Shown piece after piece: positions 16,457 through 26,165 of a stretch of DNA of 64,000 nucleotides. The translations under genes were made by a program, and so were the position numbers. Source of the DNA: Arthrobacter rhombi (GTDB taxonomy: Bacteria; Actinomycetota; Actinomycetes; Actinomycetales; Micrococcaceae); assembly GCF_900163545.1 (NCBI RefSeq), contig NZ_FUHW01000025.1, forward strand, positions 20,944-84,943, read 5' to 3'. Each line of letters begins with the position of its first letter. Position 1 is the stretch's first letter. Below the pieces are notes generated by a model that was not told the DNA's origin, did not search any database, and saw only the letters and a list, made by a program, of their open reading frames with translations.

Positions 16457-18023
16457 GTGCGACGAACTGCTCCAATTCAGCGGCGAGTGCCCCGCGTACC
16501 TTCACGGACAGGCGAGTGCCTTCATCAAGATGCTCGATTTCCAGGATCTCCGCGTCGGTGCCATGGAGCCGGTGAACCAGATCGCCGCGGTCATAGGGAA
16601 TCAACAATTCCAGGGCCACATCAGGGCGGGGAATTGCCTGGCTGATCGCTTCGAGCAACTCGGGGATCCCGCCGCCGGTGCGAGCGGAGACCACCACATG
16701 GTTCGGTTCGCGTTGGCGAATACGCTCGACAACGAACGGGTCGGCAATGTCGGCCTTATTCAACACGATGATCTCGGCGATGTTCTGGGCGTCGACCTCG
16801 GTCAAGACTTCACGGACCGCATGGATCTGCCCTTCGGGATCCGGGTGCGAAGCATCGACCACGTGCAAGATCAGGTCTGCGTCGGCTATTTCTTCAAGCG
16901 TCGAGCGGAAGGCTTCCACCAGTTGGGTGGGCAATGACCTGACAAAACCCACGGTGTCGGCAATGGTATATCCCAGCCCATCCTCGGTTTCCGTCCGCCG
17001 AACCGTTGGATCCAACGTGGCGAAAAGGGCGTTCTCCACCAGGGCTCCCGCGTCGGTCAACCGATTCAGCAGCGAAGATTTTCCCGCATTTGTATAGCCG
17101 GCAATGGCCACCGCAGGTACAGCATTTCGCTTGCGGTTCGACCGCTTGGCATCACGCGCCGGTTTCATGCCCTTGATCTCACGGCGCAGTTTGGCCATGC
17201 GGTCACGAATCCGTCGGCGGTCCAATTCGATCTTGGTCTCACCCGGGCCGCGTGAACCGATGCCGCCGCCCGCCGTGCCGACCCGGCCACCTGCCTGCCG
17301 CGACATGGATTCGCCCCAGCCACGGAGGCGAGGAAGCAGGTATTCAAGCTGGGCCAATTCAACCTGGGCCTTGCCCTCACGACTCTGCGCATGTTGGGCG
17401 AAGATGTCCAGAATCAAGGAGGTCCTGTCGATGACCTTCACCCGTACGATGTCCTCCAACGCCCTGCGTTGGGAAGGAGCCAGTTCGGAGTCGACGACCA
17501 CGGTGTCGGCTCCGGTGCTGGCCACGATATCTCGCAGTTCTTGGGCCTTGCCGGATCCAAGGAACGTGGCAGGGTCAGGCTTCAGACGACGCTGGACCAT
17601 TCCATCGAGAACTTCCGAACCTGCTGTTTCCGCCAAGGCAGCCAACTCACGCAGGGAGTTCTCGGCCTCTTGGGCTGTTCCTTCGGTCCAGATCCCGGCC
17701 AGGACCACACGTTCCAGCCGTAGCTGCCTGTTTTCGACTTCGGTAACGTCTTCGAGCTCCGTGGACAGTCCGGCGACGCGGCGCAAGGCATGTCGTTCGG
17801 CCAGGTCCTGCTGGTCACCATCGCTGAGGGAGTGTCCGGCACCGTCACCATCCAACGCCAGGGCTTTGCCACCCAGCGGTGCTTGCGTGCGCCAGCTATC
17901 GTCACGCTGAGACGTGGCGCGGTCCGCGGCATCGTCCCTCGCCAGAATACGGTCGATGACGGATTGGATCTCGTCCTCTGGGAGGTCGCGTCCCTCCGGA
18001 TTGGGCTCATTGTGAGTGGTCAT
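16449..18023 (-). CDS. hflX: GTPase HflX
   Basis: Ribosome-associated GTPase that splits stalled or heat-damaged 70S ribosomes. The HflX N-domain (about 90-210) precedes the glycine-rich stretch SRQAGGRVGTAGGGIGSRGP and the G domain: G1 GYTNAGKSS, G3 DTVGFVRSLP, G4 NKAD. Start at ATG 18023 with AAAGGGG upstream gives 524 residues. The much longer open frame upstream runs over the divergent methyltransferase gene and is not coding. The first gene of the hflX-dinG operon. Confidence 0.93.
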   Translation of the reverse strand: MTTHNEPNPEGRDLPEDEIQSVIDRILARDDAADRATSQRDDSWRTQAPLGGKALALDGDGAGHSLSDGDQQDLAERHALRRVAGLSTELEDVTEVENRQLRLERVVLAGIWTEGTAQEAENSLRELAALAETAGSEVLDGMVQRRLKPDPATFLGSGKAQELRDIVASTGADTVVVDSELAPSQRRALEDIVRVKVIDRTSLILDIFAQHAQSREGKAQVELAQLEYLLPRLRGWGESMSRQAGGRVGTAGGGIGSRGPGETKIELDRRRIRDRMAKLRREIKGMKPARDAKRSNRKRNAVPAVAIAGYTNAGKSSLLNRLTDAGALVENALFATLDPTVRRTETEDGLGYTIADTVGFVRSLPTQLVEAFRSTLEEIADADLILHVVDASHPDPEGQIHAVREVLTEVDAQNIAEIIVLNKADIADPFVVERIRQREPNHVVVSARTGGGIPELLEAISQAIPRPDVALELLIPYDRGDLVHRLHGTDAEILEIEHLDEGTRLSVKVRGALAAELEQFVAHG

Positions 18024-18212
18024 GTTCCCCTTTGAAAGGATTCGTCCACCAATTCTAGTCCGGGCCGCCGATAAGTGGCGGATTTTCTCCACAGGCCGAA
18101 ACCAGCAGACCTCCAAACTATTAGTGATTGGGATTACTCTATCACTTAAATGCAGGCCCCCCGGGAGGACAAGATTCGCTTTGCCCTCGCCCGGACGGTT
18201 AATCTTCAACTC

Positions 18213-18860
18213 ATGGGTTCGGACCACTACTTCAGCGCACAGCCGTCGACGCCTTTCACCCGCAAGAGCATCCACGTGACGCTCGGCGGCCGGGAGCACA
18301 CCGTGAACACGGCCGGAGGCATCTTCAGCCCCGACGGGATCGACAAGGGCACCGCGGTCCTGCTCGGCGGCGTACCTGCTCCGGCCCCGCAGGGTCACTT
18401 GCTGGATATCGGCTGCGGCTGGGGCCCCATCGCCTTGAGCCTGGCCATGGCTTCCCCAGAAGCCACAGTTCACGCGGTGGACGTCAACGAGCGCAGCGTG
18501 GAACTCACCCGAGAAAATGCCCAGGCTCTGTCGCTGGACAATGTCGTCACGACGACCCCCGAAGCCGTCGATGAGAGCGTGCGGTTCCACACCATCTGGT
18601 CCAATCCCCCGATTCGGGTGGGCAAAGAGGCCCTGCACGGGATCCTGCTCCAATGGTTACCCCGGCTGGCACCGGGAGGGACAGCCTGGCTGGTCGTCCA
18701 GAAGAACCTAGGCTCTGATTCCCTCCAGAAGTGGCTGGCTCGAGAACTACCCACGGGATTCCTCGTGGACCGGTATTCAACGGCCAAATCTTTCCGCATC
18801 CTGCGGGTGCGCAACACCCTCGGCATGGCTGAGCACGACTCGATTCCGGCGGAGGCCTAG
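18213..18860 (+). CDS. Class I SAM-dependent methyltransferase, RsmC/RlmG-like
   Basis: A 215-residue methyltransferase with the SAM-binding motif DIGCGWGP (65-72) and the catalytic NPPI motif in SNPPIRVGK (131-134), typical of N2-guanine rRNA methyltransferases such as RsmC and RlmG. It corresponds to only the C-terminal catalytic half of E. coli RsmC. Start taken as ATG 18213, where homology appears to begin; ATG 18150 in frame is possible, and neither has a good ribosome site. Its stop codon shares CTAG with the stop of the convergent dapF. Substrate is inferred. Confidence 0.8.
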   Translation: MGSDHYFSAQPSTPFTRKSIHVTLGGREHTVNTAGGIFSPDGIDKGTAVLLGGVPAPAPQGHLLDIGCGWGPIALSLAMASPEATVHAVDVNERSVELTRENAQALSLDNVVTTTPEAVDESVRFHTIWSNPPIRVGKEALHGILLQWLPRLAPGGTAWLVVQKNLGSDSLQKWLARELPTGFLVDRYSTAKSFRILRVRNTLGMAEHDSIPAEA

Positions 18861-19798
18861 ACGAGGGTCCCCTCGGCCACCAGTGCCGCCGGCCCTTCCA
18901 GGACCACATGCTCACGGCCGTCGGGCCCCGTAACGAACCGCACGGAAACGGTCCCACCGGGGACCTGCACGTCCCAACGCCGCGCCGAGGCCCCACCGGC
19001 CCAATGGCGGGTCGCGACCACGGCGGCGCAGGCTCCTGTTCCGCAAGAGAGAGTCTCCCCCACCCCGCGTTCATGAACGCGCATGCGAATGGTTCCGACC
19101 CCGTCGTTGACCAATGGATCAGAGGGCAACACGAACTCCACATTCGTTCCATGCTCCGGAACGGGGTCAACCACCGGACTGCGCTGCAAATCCAACTGGT
19201 CAAGCTCGGTCGCTTCGGAGAGCGCGACGACGGTGTGGGGGTTGCCCATGTCCACGCTCAGGCCCGGTCGCGGGACCTCCAGCGAGGCATCCACGATGCT
19301 GTCCAGCGCCCGCTCGTGGGCCTGCTCGGGGAAAAGGAATTCCCACGGCCCCATGTCTACCGAGTACCCGGCAGCTGAACGGGAGACGACCTTCACGCCT
19401 GCTCGAGTGCCGATCGTCAGGGCGTCTCCATCGGCGAGGGACACCAGACCCTGGGAGACCAGGAAATGGACGAAGACCCGCACCCCGTTTCCGCACATCT
19501 CGGATACCGATCCGTCGCCATTACGGTAATCCATGAACCATTCGGCCTCCGGGTGCCCGTCCAGCACATCCCGCCCCTCGGCCAGCGTCTCGGATCGGAT
19601 GGCACGGATCAGACCGTCGGCACCGATACCTAGATGACGGTCACACAGGGACGCCACTTGTGTCGGCAGGATATCCCGCCGATTATCCGGGTCGGAGATC
19701 AGAATGAAGTCATTACCCGTTCCATGGCCCTTGGTGAAAGCCAGACCGGACAGCGCCGGTAGGACGTCGGTGTGGTGTTCAGGTTCCCTCATGCTCAT
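18857..19798 (-). CDS. dapF: Diaminopimelate epimerase
   Basis: Converts LL- to meso-diaminopimelate for lysine and peptidoglycan synthesis by a two-base cysteine mechanism. Both catalytic cysteines are present: Cys102 in SEMCGNGVR and Cys252 in LSCGTGACA. 313 residues from ATG 19798; a TTG directly upstream and an ATG two codons downstream are alternatives. It follows miaA by 9 bases. The stop codon overlaps that of the convergent methyltransferase gene, so transcripts must run into each other. Confidence 0.94.
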   Translation of the reverse strand: MSMREPEHHTDVLPALSGLAFTKGHGTGNDFILISDPDNRRDILPTQVASLCDRHLGIGADGLIRAIRSETLAEGRDVLDGHPEAEWFMDYRNGDGSVSEMCGNGVRVFVHFLVSQGLVSLADGDALTIGTRAGVKVVSRSAAGYSVDMGPWEFLFPEQAHERALDSIVDASLEVPRPGLSVDMGNPHTVVALSEATELDQLDLQRSPVVDPVPEHGTNVEFVLPSDPLVNDGVGTIRMRVHERGVGETLSCGTGACAAVVATRHWAGGASARRWDVQVPGGTVSVRFVTGPDGREHVVLEGPAALVAEGTLV

Positions 19799-19807
19799 CA
19801 ACCCAGC

Positions 19808-20722
19808 CTACGTCCCTCCGGAAGCTTCGAATTCCTGGACGGCGGTCGCCAGCATCCCCCGTAGGTCCGGTTCGGCTGCATCGAACCAGCGGACTCGGGG
19901 ATCGGCCCGGAACCAGGTGAGTTGGCGGCGGGCAAACTGCCGCGTGGCCACTGTCGTTGATTCGATGGCCTGCTCGATCGTGCTGGTTCCCTCAAGTACT
20001 TGAAGGAACTGAGAGTAGCCGATGGCCCGGGATGCCGTTCGGGTCTCGCGCAGACCGCGCTGTGCCAGCGATTCCACTTCGGCCAGCAGCCCTGAGTCAC
20101 ACATGGTGTGTACCCGTTCTGCCACCCGGGCGTGCAGACGCCCACGTTCGATGTCCAACCCCAGTTGCAGGGTGGGTTGCCGGTAGTTGCGGCGGGGCAT
20201 ATAGGAGCTGAAGGGACGGCCGGTGAGCTCATGGACTTCAAGGGCCCGGATCAGTCGACGCTCGTCGAGGTCCCGGGCTGCTGATACCGGGTCAGCTAGC
20301 GCGAGTCGGGCACGCATTCCGGTCACACCTTCCGTGGACGCCTCGTCTTCCAGGCGTCCGCGGATCACCGGATCGGTGGGCGGGAACTCCAGGTCGTCGA
20401 TCACTGCCCGGACGTAGAGCCCGGAACCCCCGACCAGGATCGGCAGCCGGCCACGTTCCTGGATTTCGGCGATCTTCTCGCGGGCCTGCTGCTGGAACGT
20501 GGCGACGCTTGCTTCGTCATCGATGTCCATGATGTCCACTAGGTGGTGTGTGATTCCACCCCGCTCGTTCTCCGGCAGTTTGGCCGTGCCGATGTCCATG
20601 CCGCGATAGAACTGCAGGGCATCGGCATTGATGATCTCCCCGTCAAAGCGCCGGGCCAGGACGATGGCGGCGTCGGACTTTCCCGTTGCCGTCGGCCCGA
20701 CGATCGCAATAAGTGGCCTCAT
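19808..20722 (-). CDS. miaA: tRNA dimethylallyltransferase
   Basis: Adds the dimethylallyl group to N6 of A37 in tRNAs reading UNN codons. The P-loop is GPTATGKS (9-16), followed by [18 protein letters not shown], which corresponds to the DSMQxY region of the family with Ala-Leu in place of Ser-Met, and by GGSGLYVRA. Length 304 is normal. It acts just before MiaB, whose gene ends 6 bases upstream, so the two modification enzymes are made from one transcript. Confidence 0.94.
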   Translation of the reverse strand: MRPLIAIVGPTATGKSDAAIVLARRFDGEIINADALQFYRGMDIGTAKLPENERGGITHHLVDIMDIDDEASVATFQQQAREKIAEIQERGRLPILVGGSGLYVRAVIDDLEFPPTDPVIRGRLEDEASTEGVTGMRARLALADPVSAARDLDERRLIRALEVHELTGRPFSSYMPRRNYRQPTLQLGLDIERGRLHARVAERVHTMCDSGLLAEVESLAQRGLRETRTASRAIGYSQFLQVLEGTSTIEQAIESTTVATRQFARRQLTWFRADPRVRWFDAAEPDLRGMLATAVQEFEASGGT

Positions 20723-20728
20723 CTCGGG

Positions 20729-22252
20729 CTAGCGACGCGGGGGCAGAGCGGGCATCCCCAGGGAGACTCCCAGACCGGCGGCCCCCTGACCGGTGCCGCA
20801 GGACTCTTCCTGCGAGCGGTCCCACGCGTCGCCGGCGCGTGAACGACGCAGATGGTATTCGCCAGCAGTGGTCGGATCGGCCACCAAATGGAAGGCAGCG
20901 GCTTCCGTGATGGTGACGCTCACGAGGTCCCCGGGCCGGGGGGCTTCGGCACCGTCGGGGACGGAAAAGTGCACGAGTCTCTGGTCGCGGGCACGCCCCG
21001 ACAGCCGATGGGTCTGTTCGGCCTTGCGACCTGACTGCGCGGTGACCATGACTTCAACCTCACGGCCGAGTTGGCGGGCATTCTCTTCAGCGCAAATACG
21101 GTCCTGAAGTGCGGTCAGCCGTTCGTAGCGTTCCTGGACGACTTCTTTAGGCAGTTGATCGGCCAATTCGGCCGCTGGTGTACCGGGTCGTTTGGAATAT
21201 TGGAAGGTGAAGGCACTGGAGAACCTCGATCGCTCGACCACGTCCAGTGTTGCTTGGAAGTCCTCCTCGGTTTCCCCGGGGAAACCAACGATGATGTCTG
21301 TGGTGATGGCTGCCTCAGGCATGCGTTGACGAACCCGGTCCAGGATTCCCAGGAACTTCTTCGAACGATAGGAGCGGCGCATGTCCTTGAGGACCCGGTC
21401 GGATCCCGATTGCAACGGCATATGCAATTGCGGCATGACATTGGGTGTTTCGGCCATCGCGTCAATGACGTCATCGGTGAAGGCAGCCGGGTGAGGACTG
21501 GTGAACCTGACCCGCTCGAGACCGGGGATCTGGCCACAGGCACGCAGCAATTTGCCGAAGGCCAGACGGTCTCCGAATTCAACGCCATAGGAGTTCACGT
21601 TCTGCCCGAGCAATGTCACCTCAATGGCACCATCGTCAACCAGCGCCTGCACTTCGGCCAGGATGTCACCGGGCCGCCGGTCGCGCTCCTTGCCGCGCAA
21701 GGACGGGACGATGCAGAAGGTGCACGTGTTGTTACAGCCCACCGAGATCGACACCCAGCCGGCGTAGACCGAATCGCGTTTAGTGGGAAGGGTCGAGGGG
21801 AAGACGTCCAGGGATTCGAGGATCTCCAACTGAGCTTCGTTGTTATGCCGGGCCCGTTCGAGGAGCGTGGGCAGGGAACCGACGTTATGGGTTCCGAAGA
21901 CAACGTCAACCCAGGGGGCCTTGCGCAAGATCGTCTCGCGGTCCTTTTGCGCGAGGCAACCGCCGACAGCGATCTGCATGCCGGGACGCTTTTCCTTGAC
22001 GTGGGCCAGGCGGCCCAAGTTCCCGTAGAGCTTATTATCGGCGTTCTCCCGGACGGCGCAGGTATTGAACACGACGACGTCGGCTTCGGTATCCGGGTCC
22101 TGGCTGGGAACCAGACCCGCTTCTTCCAGAAGTCCGGCCAAGCGCTCGGAGTCGTGGACATTCATCTGACAACCGTAGGTGCGCACCTCGTAGCTACGGT
22201 GTGCTTCGTCGACGGTCGGGGCTGAATCGGGGCTGGGGATGGTCAAACTCAC
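20729..22252 (-). CDS. miaB: tRNA-2-methylthio-N6-dimethylallyladenosine synthase
   Basis: Radical-SAM methylthiotransferase that converts i6A37 to ms2i6A37 in tRNA. The N-terminal UPF0004 domain carries the auxiliary cluster cysteines Cys28, Cys65 and Cys99; the radical-SAM cluster motif CNNTCTFC is at Cys173, Cys177 and Cys180. A TRAM RNA-binding domain follows (about 375-450). The last 50 residues are a lineage-specific tail. Length 507 is typical. Cotranscribed with miaA and dapF. Confidence 0.95.
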   Translation of the reverse strand: MSLTIPSPDSAPTVDEAHRSYEVRTYGCQMNVHDSERLAGLLEEAGLVPSQDPDTEADVVVFNTCAVRENADNKLYGNLGRLAHVKEKRPGMQIAVGGCLAQKDRETILRKAPWVDVVFGTHNVGSLPTLLERARHNNEAQLEILESLDVFPSTLPTKRDSVYAGWVSISVGCNNTCTFCIVPSLRGKERDRRPGDILAEVQALVDDGAIEVTLLGQNVNSYGVEFGDRLAFGKLLRACGQIPGLERVRFTSPHPAAFTDDVIDAMAETPNVMPQLHMPLQSGSDRVLKDMRRSYRSKKFLGILDRVRQRMPEAAITTDIIVGFPGETEEDFQATLDVVERSRFSSAFTFQYSKRPGTPAAELADQLPKEVVQERYERLTALQDRICAEENARQLGREVEVMVTAQSGRKAEQTHRLSGRARDQRLVHFSVPDGAEAPRPGDLVSVTITEAAAFHLVADPTTAGEYHLRRSRAGDAWDRSQEESCGTGQGAAGLGVSLGMPALPPRR

Positions 22253-22312
22253 TCCCCCAGAGTACCGAACGCATGGAGCCGGAGGAACTCGGCTTGGACG
22301 GGGCGCGGCGGG

Positions 22313-22960
22313 TTAGCCTCGGGCGTCGGGCCACACCTCGTTGACGACGCGGAAGGCGATCCCCGAGCTGTATCCCTTGCGTCCGAGCATCGCCACTAGT
22401 CGTCGGACGCCCTTATCGCGCTCTAGGCCTGCCGGCATGGATCTGACCTTCTTTTCCACGAGTTCGCGAGCCATCTCCACCTCGTCTTCGCCGCTGAGCT
22501 GTTCCAGCGCGGCAGCTGAGAGTTCCTCGGCAATGCCCTTATCTCGCAGTTCGCGGCGCAACGCGCTTCGGGACAGCCCCCGCGTGCGCGCGCGACTGCG
22601 CACCCAGGCATCGGCGAAGGCCGCATCGTCGATGAGTTGAAGTTCCTCGAAGCGATCCAAGATGTTCTCGGCGATCTCATCCGGGATGTCTCGTTCGAAG
22701 AGTTTGTCGGCCAATTGCTTGCGGCTCTTCGGCGAGCCGGTGAGCTGTCGCAAAACAATGGCCCGTGCCGCAGACTCCGGGTCAGCCTCTGGGGCCCGTC
22801 CGGTTCCCCGGCGTCGCCGTTCATCGCCCCGACCACCAGGTTCCTGCCCCGTCTGGTGCTCGCCACCTGATTCGAGGTGCTCGGCATCTTCTGGAGGGAA
22901 CAGGGCTCCCCCACCCCGGTCACCGCTCACCATGACGGCGTTGTCCTCCTCCATTGCCAC
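22313..22960 (-). CDS. recX: Regulatory protein RecX
   Basis: Modulator that binds RecA filaments and inhibits their growth. The three-helix repeats of the RecX family occupy about residues 65-215 (LTGSPKSRKQLADKLFERDIP, then RTRGLSRSALRRELRDKGI). The first 60 residues are charged and low in complexity. GTG 22960 was used; ATG 22954, two codons in, is equally possible. The gene follows recA by 35 bases, the usual recA-recX operon, and so should share SOS control. Confidence 0.92.
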   Translation of the reverse strand: MAMEEDNAVMVSGDRGGGALFPPEDAEHLESGGEHQTGQEPGGRGDERRRRGTGRAPEADPESAARAIVLRQLTGSPKSRKQLADKLFERDIPDEIAENILDRFEELQLIDDAAFADAWVRSRARTRGLSRSALRRELRDKGIAEELSAAALEQLSGEDEVEMARELVEKKVRSMPAGLERDKGVRRLVAMLGRKGYSSGIAFRVVNEVWPDARG

Positions 22961-22995
22961 CCCGTCCGGGCCGGCGTTTCGTCGCGTCCCCTGGC

Positions 22996-24048
22996 CTAGG
23001 AGTCAGTGCCCACAGCGCGCAACTGCGGGTCACCCGGTTCCTCCGGGGGCAGGGCACCGATCCCCAGCTTTTCCTTGATGCGTCGTTCCAGTTCGTCGGC
23101 GAGGTCCGGGTTGTCACGCAGGAACTTACGCGCATTCTCCTTGCCCTGGCCGAGCTGGTCACCGTCGTAGGTGAACCAAGCACCCGATTTCTTCACGAAG
23201 CCTTCTTCGACGCCCATGTCGATGAGGCCGCCTTCACGGGAGATCCCCACCCCGTAGAGGATGTCGAATTCTGCTTGCTTGAACGGTGGCGCCATTTTAT
23301 TCTTGACGATCTTGGCACGGGTCCGGTTTCCTACCGGGTTGGTGCCTTCCTTGAGCGTCTCGATGCGACGGACGTCGATCCGCACGGAGGCGTAGAACTT
23401 CAACGCCTTGCCACCGGTGGTGGTTTCGGGGCTCCCGAAGAAGACACCGATTTTTTCACGCAACTGGTTGATGAAAATTGCAGTGGTCTTCGTCTGGCTC
23501 AGACGCCCGGCGATTTTACGCAATGCCTGGCTCATCAGGCGTGCCTGCAAGCCCACATGGCTATCGCCCATCTCGCCTTCGATTTCGGCGCGTGGCACTA
23601 GGGCAGCCACCGAGTCAATGACAATGACGTCAAGGGAGCCGGAGCCGATGAGCATGTCCATGATTTCCAGCGCCTGTTCGCCGGTGTCCGGCTGGGAAAC
23701 CAGTAGGGCGTCGGTGTCAACGCCCAGCTTCTTGGCATATTCGGGATCCAACGCGTGTTCGGCATCGATGAAGGCCGCAATGCCTCCGTTGCCCTGTGCG
23801 TTGGCCACCGCGTGCAGTGCCAAGGTCGTCTTACCCGATGATTCCGGCCCGTAGATCTCCACGACGCGACCCCGCGGCAGTCCGCCGATACCCAAGGCAA
23901 TATCCATGGCGATCGAGCCGGTGGGGATGACCTCGATCCTGGCTCGGGTATCGTCTCCCAGACGCATCACCGACCCCTTGCCATACTGCTTGTCGATCTG
24001 TGCCAGCGCTGATTCGAGAGCCTTCTCGCGGTCCATTGCTGCGGCCAT
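22996..24048 (-). CDS. recA: Recombinase RecA
   Basis: DNA strand-exchange ATPase and coprotease for LexA cleavage. Walker A is GPESSGKT (67-74), Walker B is [10 protein letters not shown], loop L2 and the [17 protein letters not shown] segment are intact. No intein is present, unlike in M. tuberculosis. ATG 24048 has GAGG six bases upstream; the preceding ATG 24051 is only three bases from it. An SOS box lies about 155 bases upstream. Confidence 0.97.
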   Translation of the reverse strand: MAAAMDREKALESALAQIDKQYGKGSVMRLGDDTRARIEVIPTGSIAMDIALGIGGLPRGRVVEIYGPESSGKTTLALHAVANAQGNGGIAAFIDAEHALDPEYAKKLGVDTDALLVSQPDTGEQALEIMDMLIGSGSLDVIVIDSVAALVPRAEIEGEMGDSHVGLQARLMSQALRKIAGRLSQTKTTAIFINQLREKIGVFFGSPETTTGGKALKFYASVRIDVRRIETLKEGTNPVGNRTRAKIVKNKMAPPFKQAEFDILYGVGISREGGLIDMGVEEGFVKKSGAWFTYDGDQLGQGKENARKFLRDNPDLADELERRIKEKLGIGALPPEEPGDPQLRAVGTDS

Positions 24049-24202
24049 CATTCACCTCGGTTGTGTTGCGGCCCTACGGCCTGTTGTCGTCCTGTTTCAC
24101 ACGGTATGCGCCGCACCGGACAGTTTGGTGCGGGCCGTCGTCCCTGTGGAGAACCCCGGTCTGCCACCCGTGCCATGTCTCTGTGGACAGCCTACAGCTG
24201 TT

Positions 24203-24218
24203 CCGAACACATGTTCGA
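24203..24218. promoter_or_regulatory. LexA-binding SOS box of recA
   Basis: CCGAACacatGTTCGA fits TCGAAC-N4-GTTCGA at 11 of 12 positions and is palindromic. It lies 155 bases before the recA start and directly follows the DUF3046 gene, implying a long recA leader or a promoter within it. With the box at 13451 it defines the SOS regulon core of this window. Confidence 0.82.
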
Positions 24219-24244
24219 ACAACGGGTCGGCGTGTCATCGCCGA

Positions 24245-24475
24245 TTACTTCTTCGGGGCGATATCGCGACCGAGTCGTCGCGAGGCCGGAACATCCTGTT
24301 TTTCGCAGATGGCCGACCACACGAGGCGGGGTTCGATCCCCGAGGATAGAGCCGCTTGGGCGCTGAGGCCTCCCAGCTCGGACAGAACCAGTTCCGAGGC
24401 CAGCACGCGGGAGTAGCCGGCTCCGAACTCGTCGTCCATTAGGCGCCAGAAATCACTGAGTCTCACGTTGTCCAT
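24245..24475 (-). CDS. DUF3046 protein
   Basis: A 76-residue protein of the DUF3046 family, identified by RLSDFWRLMDDEFGAGYS at the N-terminus and the LSSGIEPRLVWSAICEKQDVPASRR segment. Function unknown, although the family almost always sits directly upstream of recA in actinobacteria (Rv2738c in M. tuberculosis), as here. ATG 24475 was chosen because the homology begins there; the longer frame runs over the divergent marR gene. Confidence 0.82.
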   Translation of the reverse strand: MDNVRLSDFWRLMDDEFGAGYSRVLASELVLSELGGLSAQAALSSGIEPRLVWSAICEKQDVPASRRLGRDIAPKK

Positions 24476-24514
24476 TCTTCCACGGGTTGGTCCTTCCGAC
24501 CCTAAGATGGTGCC

Positions 24515-24994
24515 ATGAATGAACCGGATCCCGTAGATGATGCAGTGGCCCAGCGCACCCGAGCCATCCATGACATGGAGGAGCAACTCAGTTTCCTCTG
24601 GCGTCGGGCCCGGTCCAATGGCAATAAGGTCGCCAAACAAGTCCATCCCGATATGGAGCCCGGAGCTTACGGCCTGCTGGCGGCACTGCAGCGCCGCGGC
24701 ACCCTGAGGTTGACGGAGCTGGCCGCGGAGATCGGTGTCGGCAAACCTTCGGTGAGCCGTCAGGTCAAAATGCTGGAGGAGCTGGGTGTGCTGGCCAAGG
24801 TTGCCGATCCTGCGGATGGGCGCGCCCAGTCGATCACCTTGACCCGGGCCGGGGCGCAGCAACTGGCGGCGGCGCAGACCTCACGCCAGCACATCTTCCG
24901 CGACCTGCTCGCCGACTGGCCAGATGAGGAACTCCTGTCATTGGCCGCCTTGCTGACCAAGCTCAATGGTTCCTATTTGAATGACCGCGGCTGA
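24515..24994 (+). CDS. MarR family transcriptional regulator
   Basis: A 159-residue winged-helix regulator. The DNA-binding core is about residues 50-110 (LTELAAEIGVGKPSVSRQVK, then the wing DPADGRAQSITLT). MarR dimers usually repress neighbouring genes and release DNA on binding phenolic or oxidising ligands. It is divergent from the DUF3046 gene, which is probably not its target. No palindromic operator was recognised in the short 39-base gap. Target unknown. Followed by a strong hairpin. Confidence 0.88.
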   Translation: MNEPDPVDDAVAQRTRAIHDMEEQLSFLWRRARSNGNKVAKQVHPDMEPGAYGLLAALQRRGTLRLTELAAEIGVGKPSVSRQVKMLEELGVLAKVADPADGRAQSITLTRAGAQQLAAAQTSRQHIFRDLLADWPDEELLSLAALLTKLNGSYLNDRG

Positions 24995-25007
24995 GAACAC
25001 CCGTTAA

Positions 25008-25047
25008 CCGCAGCAAGGCAGCCGTATGAACGGCTGCCTCGCTGCGG
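25008..25047. terminator. Bidirectional terminator between marR and clgR
   Basis: A long hairpin: a 10-base-pair inner stem with a 4-base loop, one mismatch, then a 7-base-pair outer stem (25008-25025 with 25030-25047). It separates the convergent marR and clgR genes. It has no clear U-run on either side. Confidence 0.75.
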
Positions 25048-25070
25048 TGGCGTTCGGTTGCGCTCCGCCC

Positions 25071-25508
25071 CTAGTGGGTCGGGGCCATTCCCTGAGCCAG
25101 ACCTTCGGTCCAGTCCTCGGGGAGGACCGTAGCGAATTCGTTGGTGAGGTCGGACGGCACGGTGTCTGGAATGTCGACACCCTCGGCCATTGCGACCCGG
25201 TCGCTGACCTCGCGAAGCATCAAGGACAGTGGAACATCCAGAGCTCCGCAAATGGATGAGAGCAGTTCGGACGATGCTTCCTTTTGTCCACGCTCCACCT
25301 CGGAGAGGTAACCAAGGGAAACACGGGCATTATGCGAAACCTCGCGTAGGGTCCTGCCCTGACGCTGGCGGACATCCCTCAGGACGTCCCCAATCTCGTG
25401 GCGGAGTACTACCATTTTGGGCTCCTTATGCTCGCGATGGGCATCTTCTGTCAGTCCCACATCTCGCCAACGGACGATGCCGTTTACGGATACGGGTTGC
25501 TTGACCAT
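25071..25508 (-). CDS. clgR: ClgR-like XRE family transcriptional regulator
   Basis: Helix-turn-helix activator related to ClgR, which in actinobacteria turns on the clp protease genes and DNA-repair functions under stress and is itself degraded by Clp. The XRE domain is about residues 36-95 ([20 protein letters not shown], then [17 protein letters not shown]). The start is uncertain: ATG 25508 has AAGG eight bases upstream and gives 145 residues, whereas ATG 25415 has AAGGAG six bases upstream and gives 114, starting close to the HTH. Position next to cinA-pgsA supports the ClgR assignment. Confidence 0.85.
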   Translation of the reverse strand: MVKQPVSVNGIVRWRDVGLTEDAHREHKEPKMVVLRHEIGDVLRDVRQRQGRTLREVSHNARVSLGYLSEVERGQKEASSELLSSICGALDVPLSLMLREVSDRVAMAEGVDIPDTVPSDLTNEFATVLPEDWTEGLAQGMAPTH

Positions 25509-25635
25509 GTGTATCGCCTTACTCCTTTTGATCCTGTGCCAAGTGTCCCTGGCCGATGAGTCCTGTCATGGACCCTGTAGTTTTTTCAACTCACGGGACC
25601 CCGGTTTTGTTCCCCAGCCTCTAGCCTAGTCACAA

Positions 25636-25668
25636 AACTGCCCCAACAGCCAGTGCTCTCGGGCAGTT
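25636..25668 (-). terminator. Terminator after cinA
   Basis: In the minus direction the cinA stop is followed by an 8-base-pair stem (25668-25661 with 25643-25636), a 17-base loop and TTTTG, closing the dapA-rnj-ftsK-pgsA-cinA gene series before clgR. Confidence 0.65.
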
Positions 25669-25676
25669 GTGGAGGG

Positions 25677-26165
25677 TCACTTTTCCTCGATGAGATCCAT
25701 CAGACATTCCAAGGCTGCATCGCGTGCCTGGGAACGGATCGCCTGTCGCCCCCCGGTGAACCGGAATTCAAGCGAACCGCTTCCGGCGGCACTGGCATAG
25801 CCGATGAAGACCGTACCCACTGCCTTGCCGTCGTGGACTTCGGGACCGGCAACCCCCGTGCTGGAAACCGCGACGTCACTGGTACAGACTCTGCGTGCTC
25901 CCTCGGCCATTTGTCGCGCCACCTCAGCGTCGACGGATCCCCGGGCTTCCAGTAAGGACTCTTCGACCCCCAGGACCTCCTGTTTGACCTGGTTATGGTA
26001 ACTGACCACACCCCCGCGCAACACAGCTGAGGCTCCAGGAACATCGGCCAAGGCGGCGGCGATCCAGCCCGCGGTCAGAGACTCGGCGGTGGCTACGCTC
26101 ACTCCGCGCAGGGTTGCCTCCGAAATGATCCGCTCGGCCACCGGCAGGGGGCTGGCGCCGGTCAC
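25677..26165 (-). CDS. cinA: CinA C-terminal domain protein, probable nicotinamide-nucleotide amidohydrolase
   Basis: A 162-residue protein equal to the PncC/CinA C-terminal domain alone, which deamidates NMN to NaMN in pyridine nucleotide salvage. Landmarks are VSVATAESLTAGWIAAALADVPGAS, VVSYHNQVKQEVLGV and AVSSTGVAGPE. GTG 26165 is preceded by AGGAGG and overlaps the pgsA stop codon in GTGA. The N-terminal molybdopterin-like domain of full-length CinA is missing, as is usual at this locus. Confidence 0.88.
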   Translation of the reverse strand: MTGASPLPVAERIISEATLRGVSVATAESLTAGWIAAALADVPGASAVLRGGVVSYHNQVKQEVLGVEESLLEARGSVDAEVARQMAEGARRVCTSDVAVSSTGVAGPEVHDGKAVGTVFIGYASAAGSGSLEFRFTGGRQAIRSQARDAALECLMDLIEEK

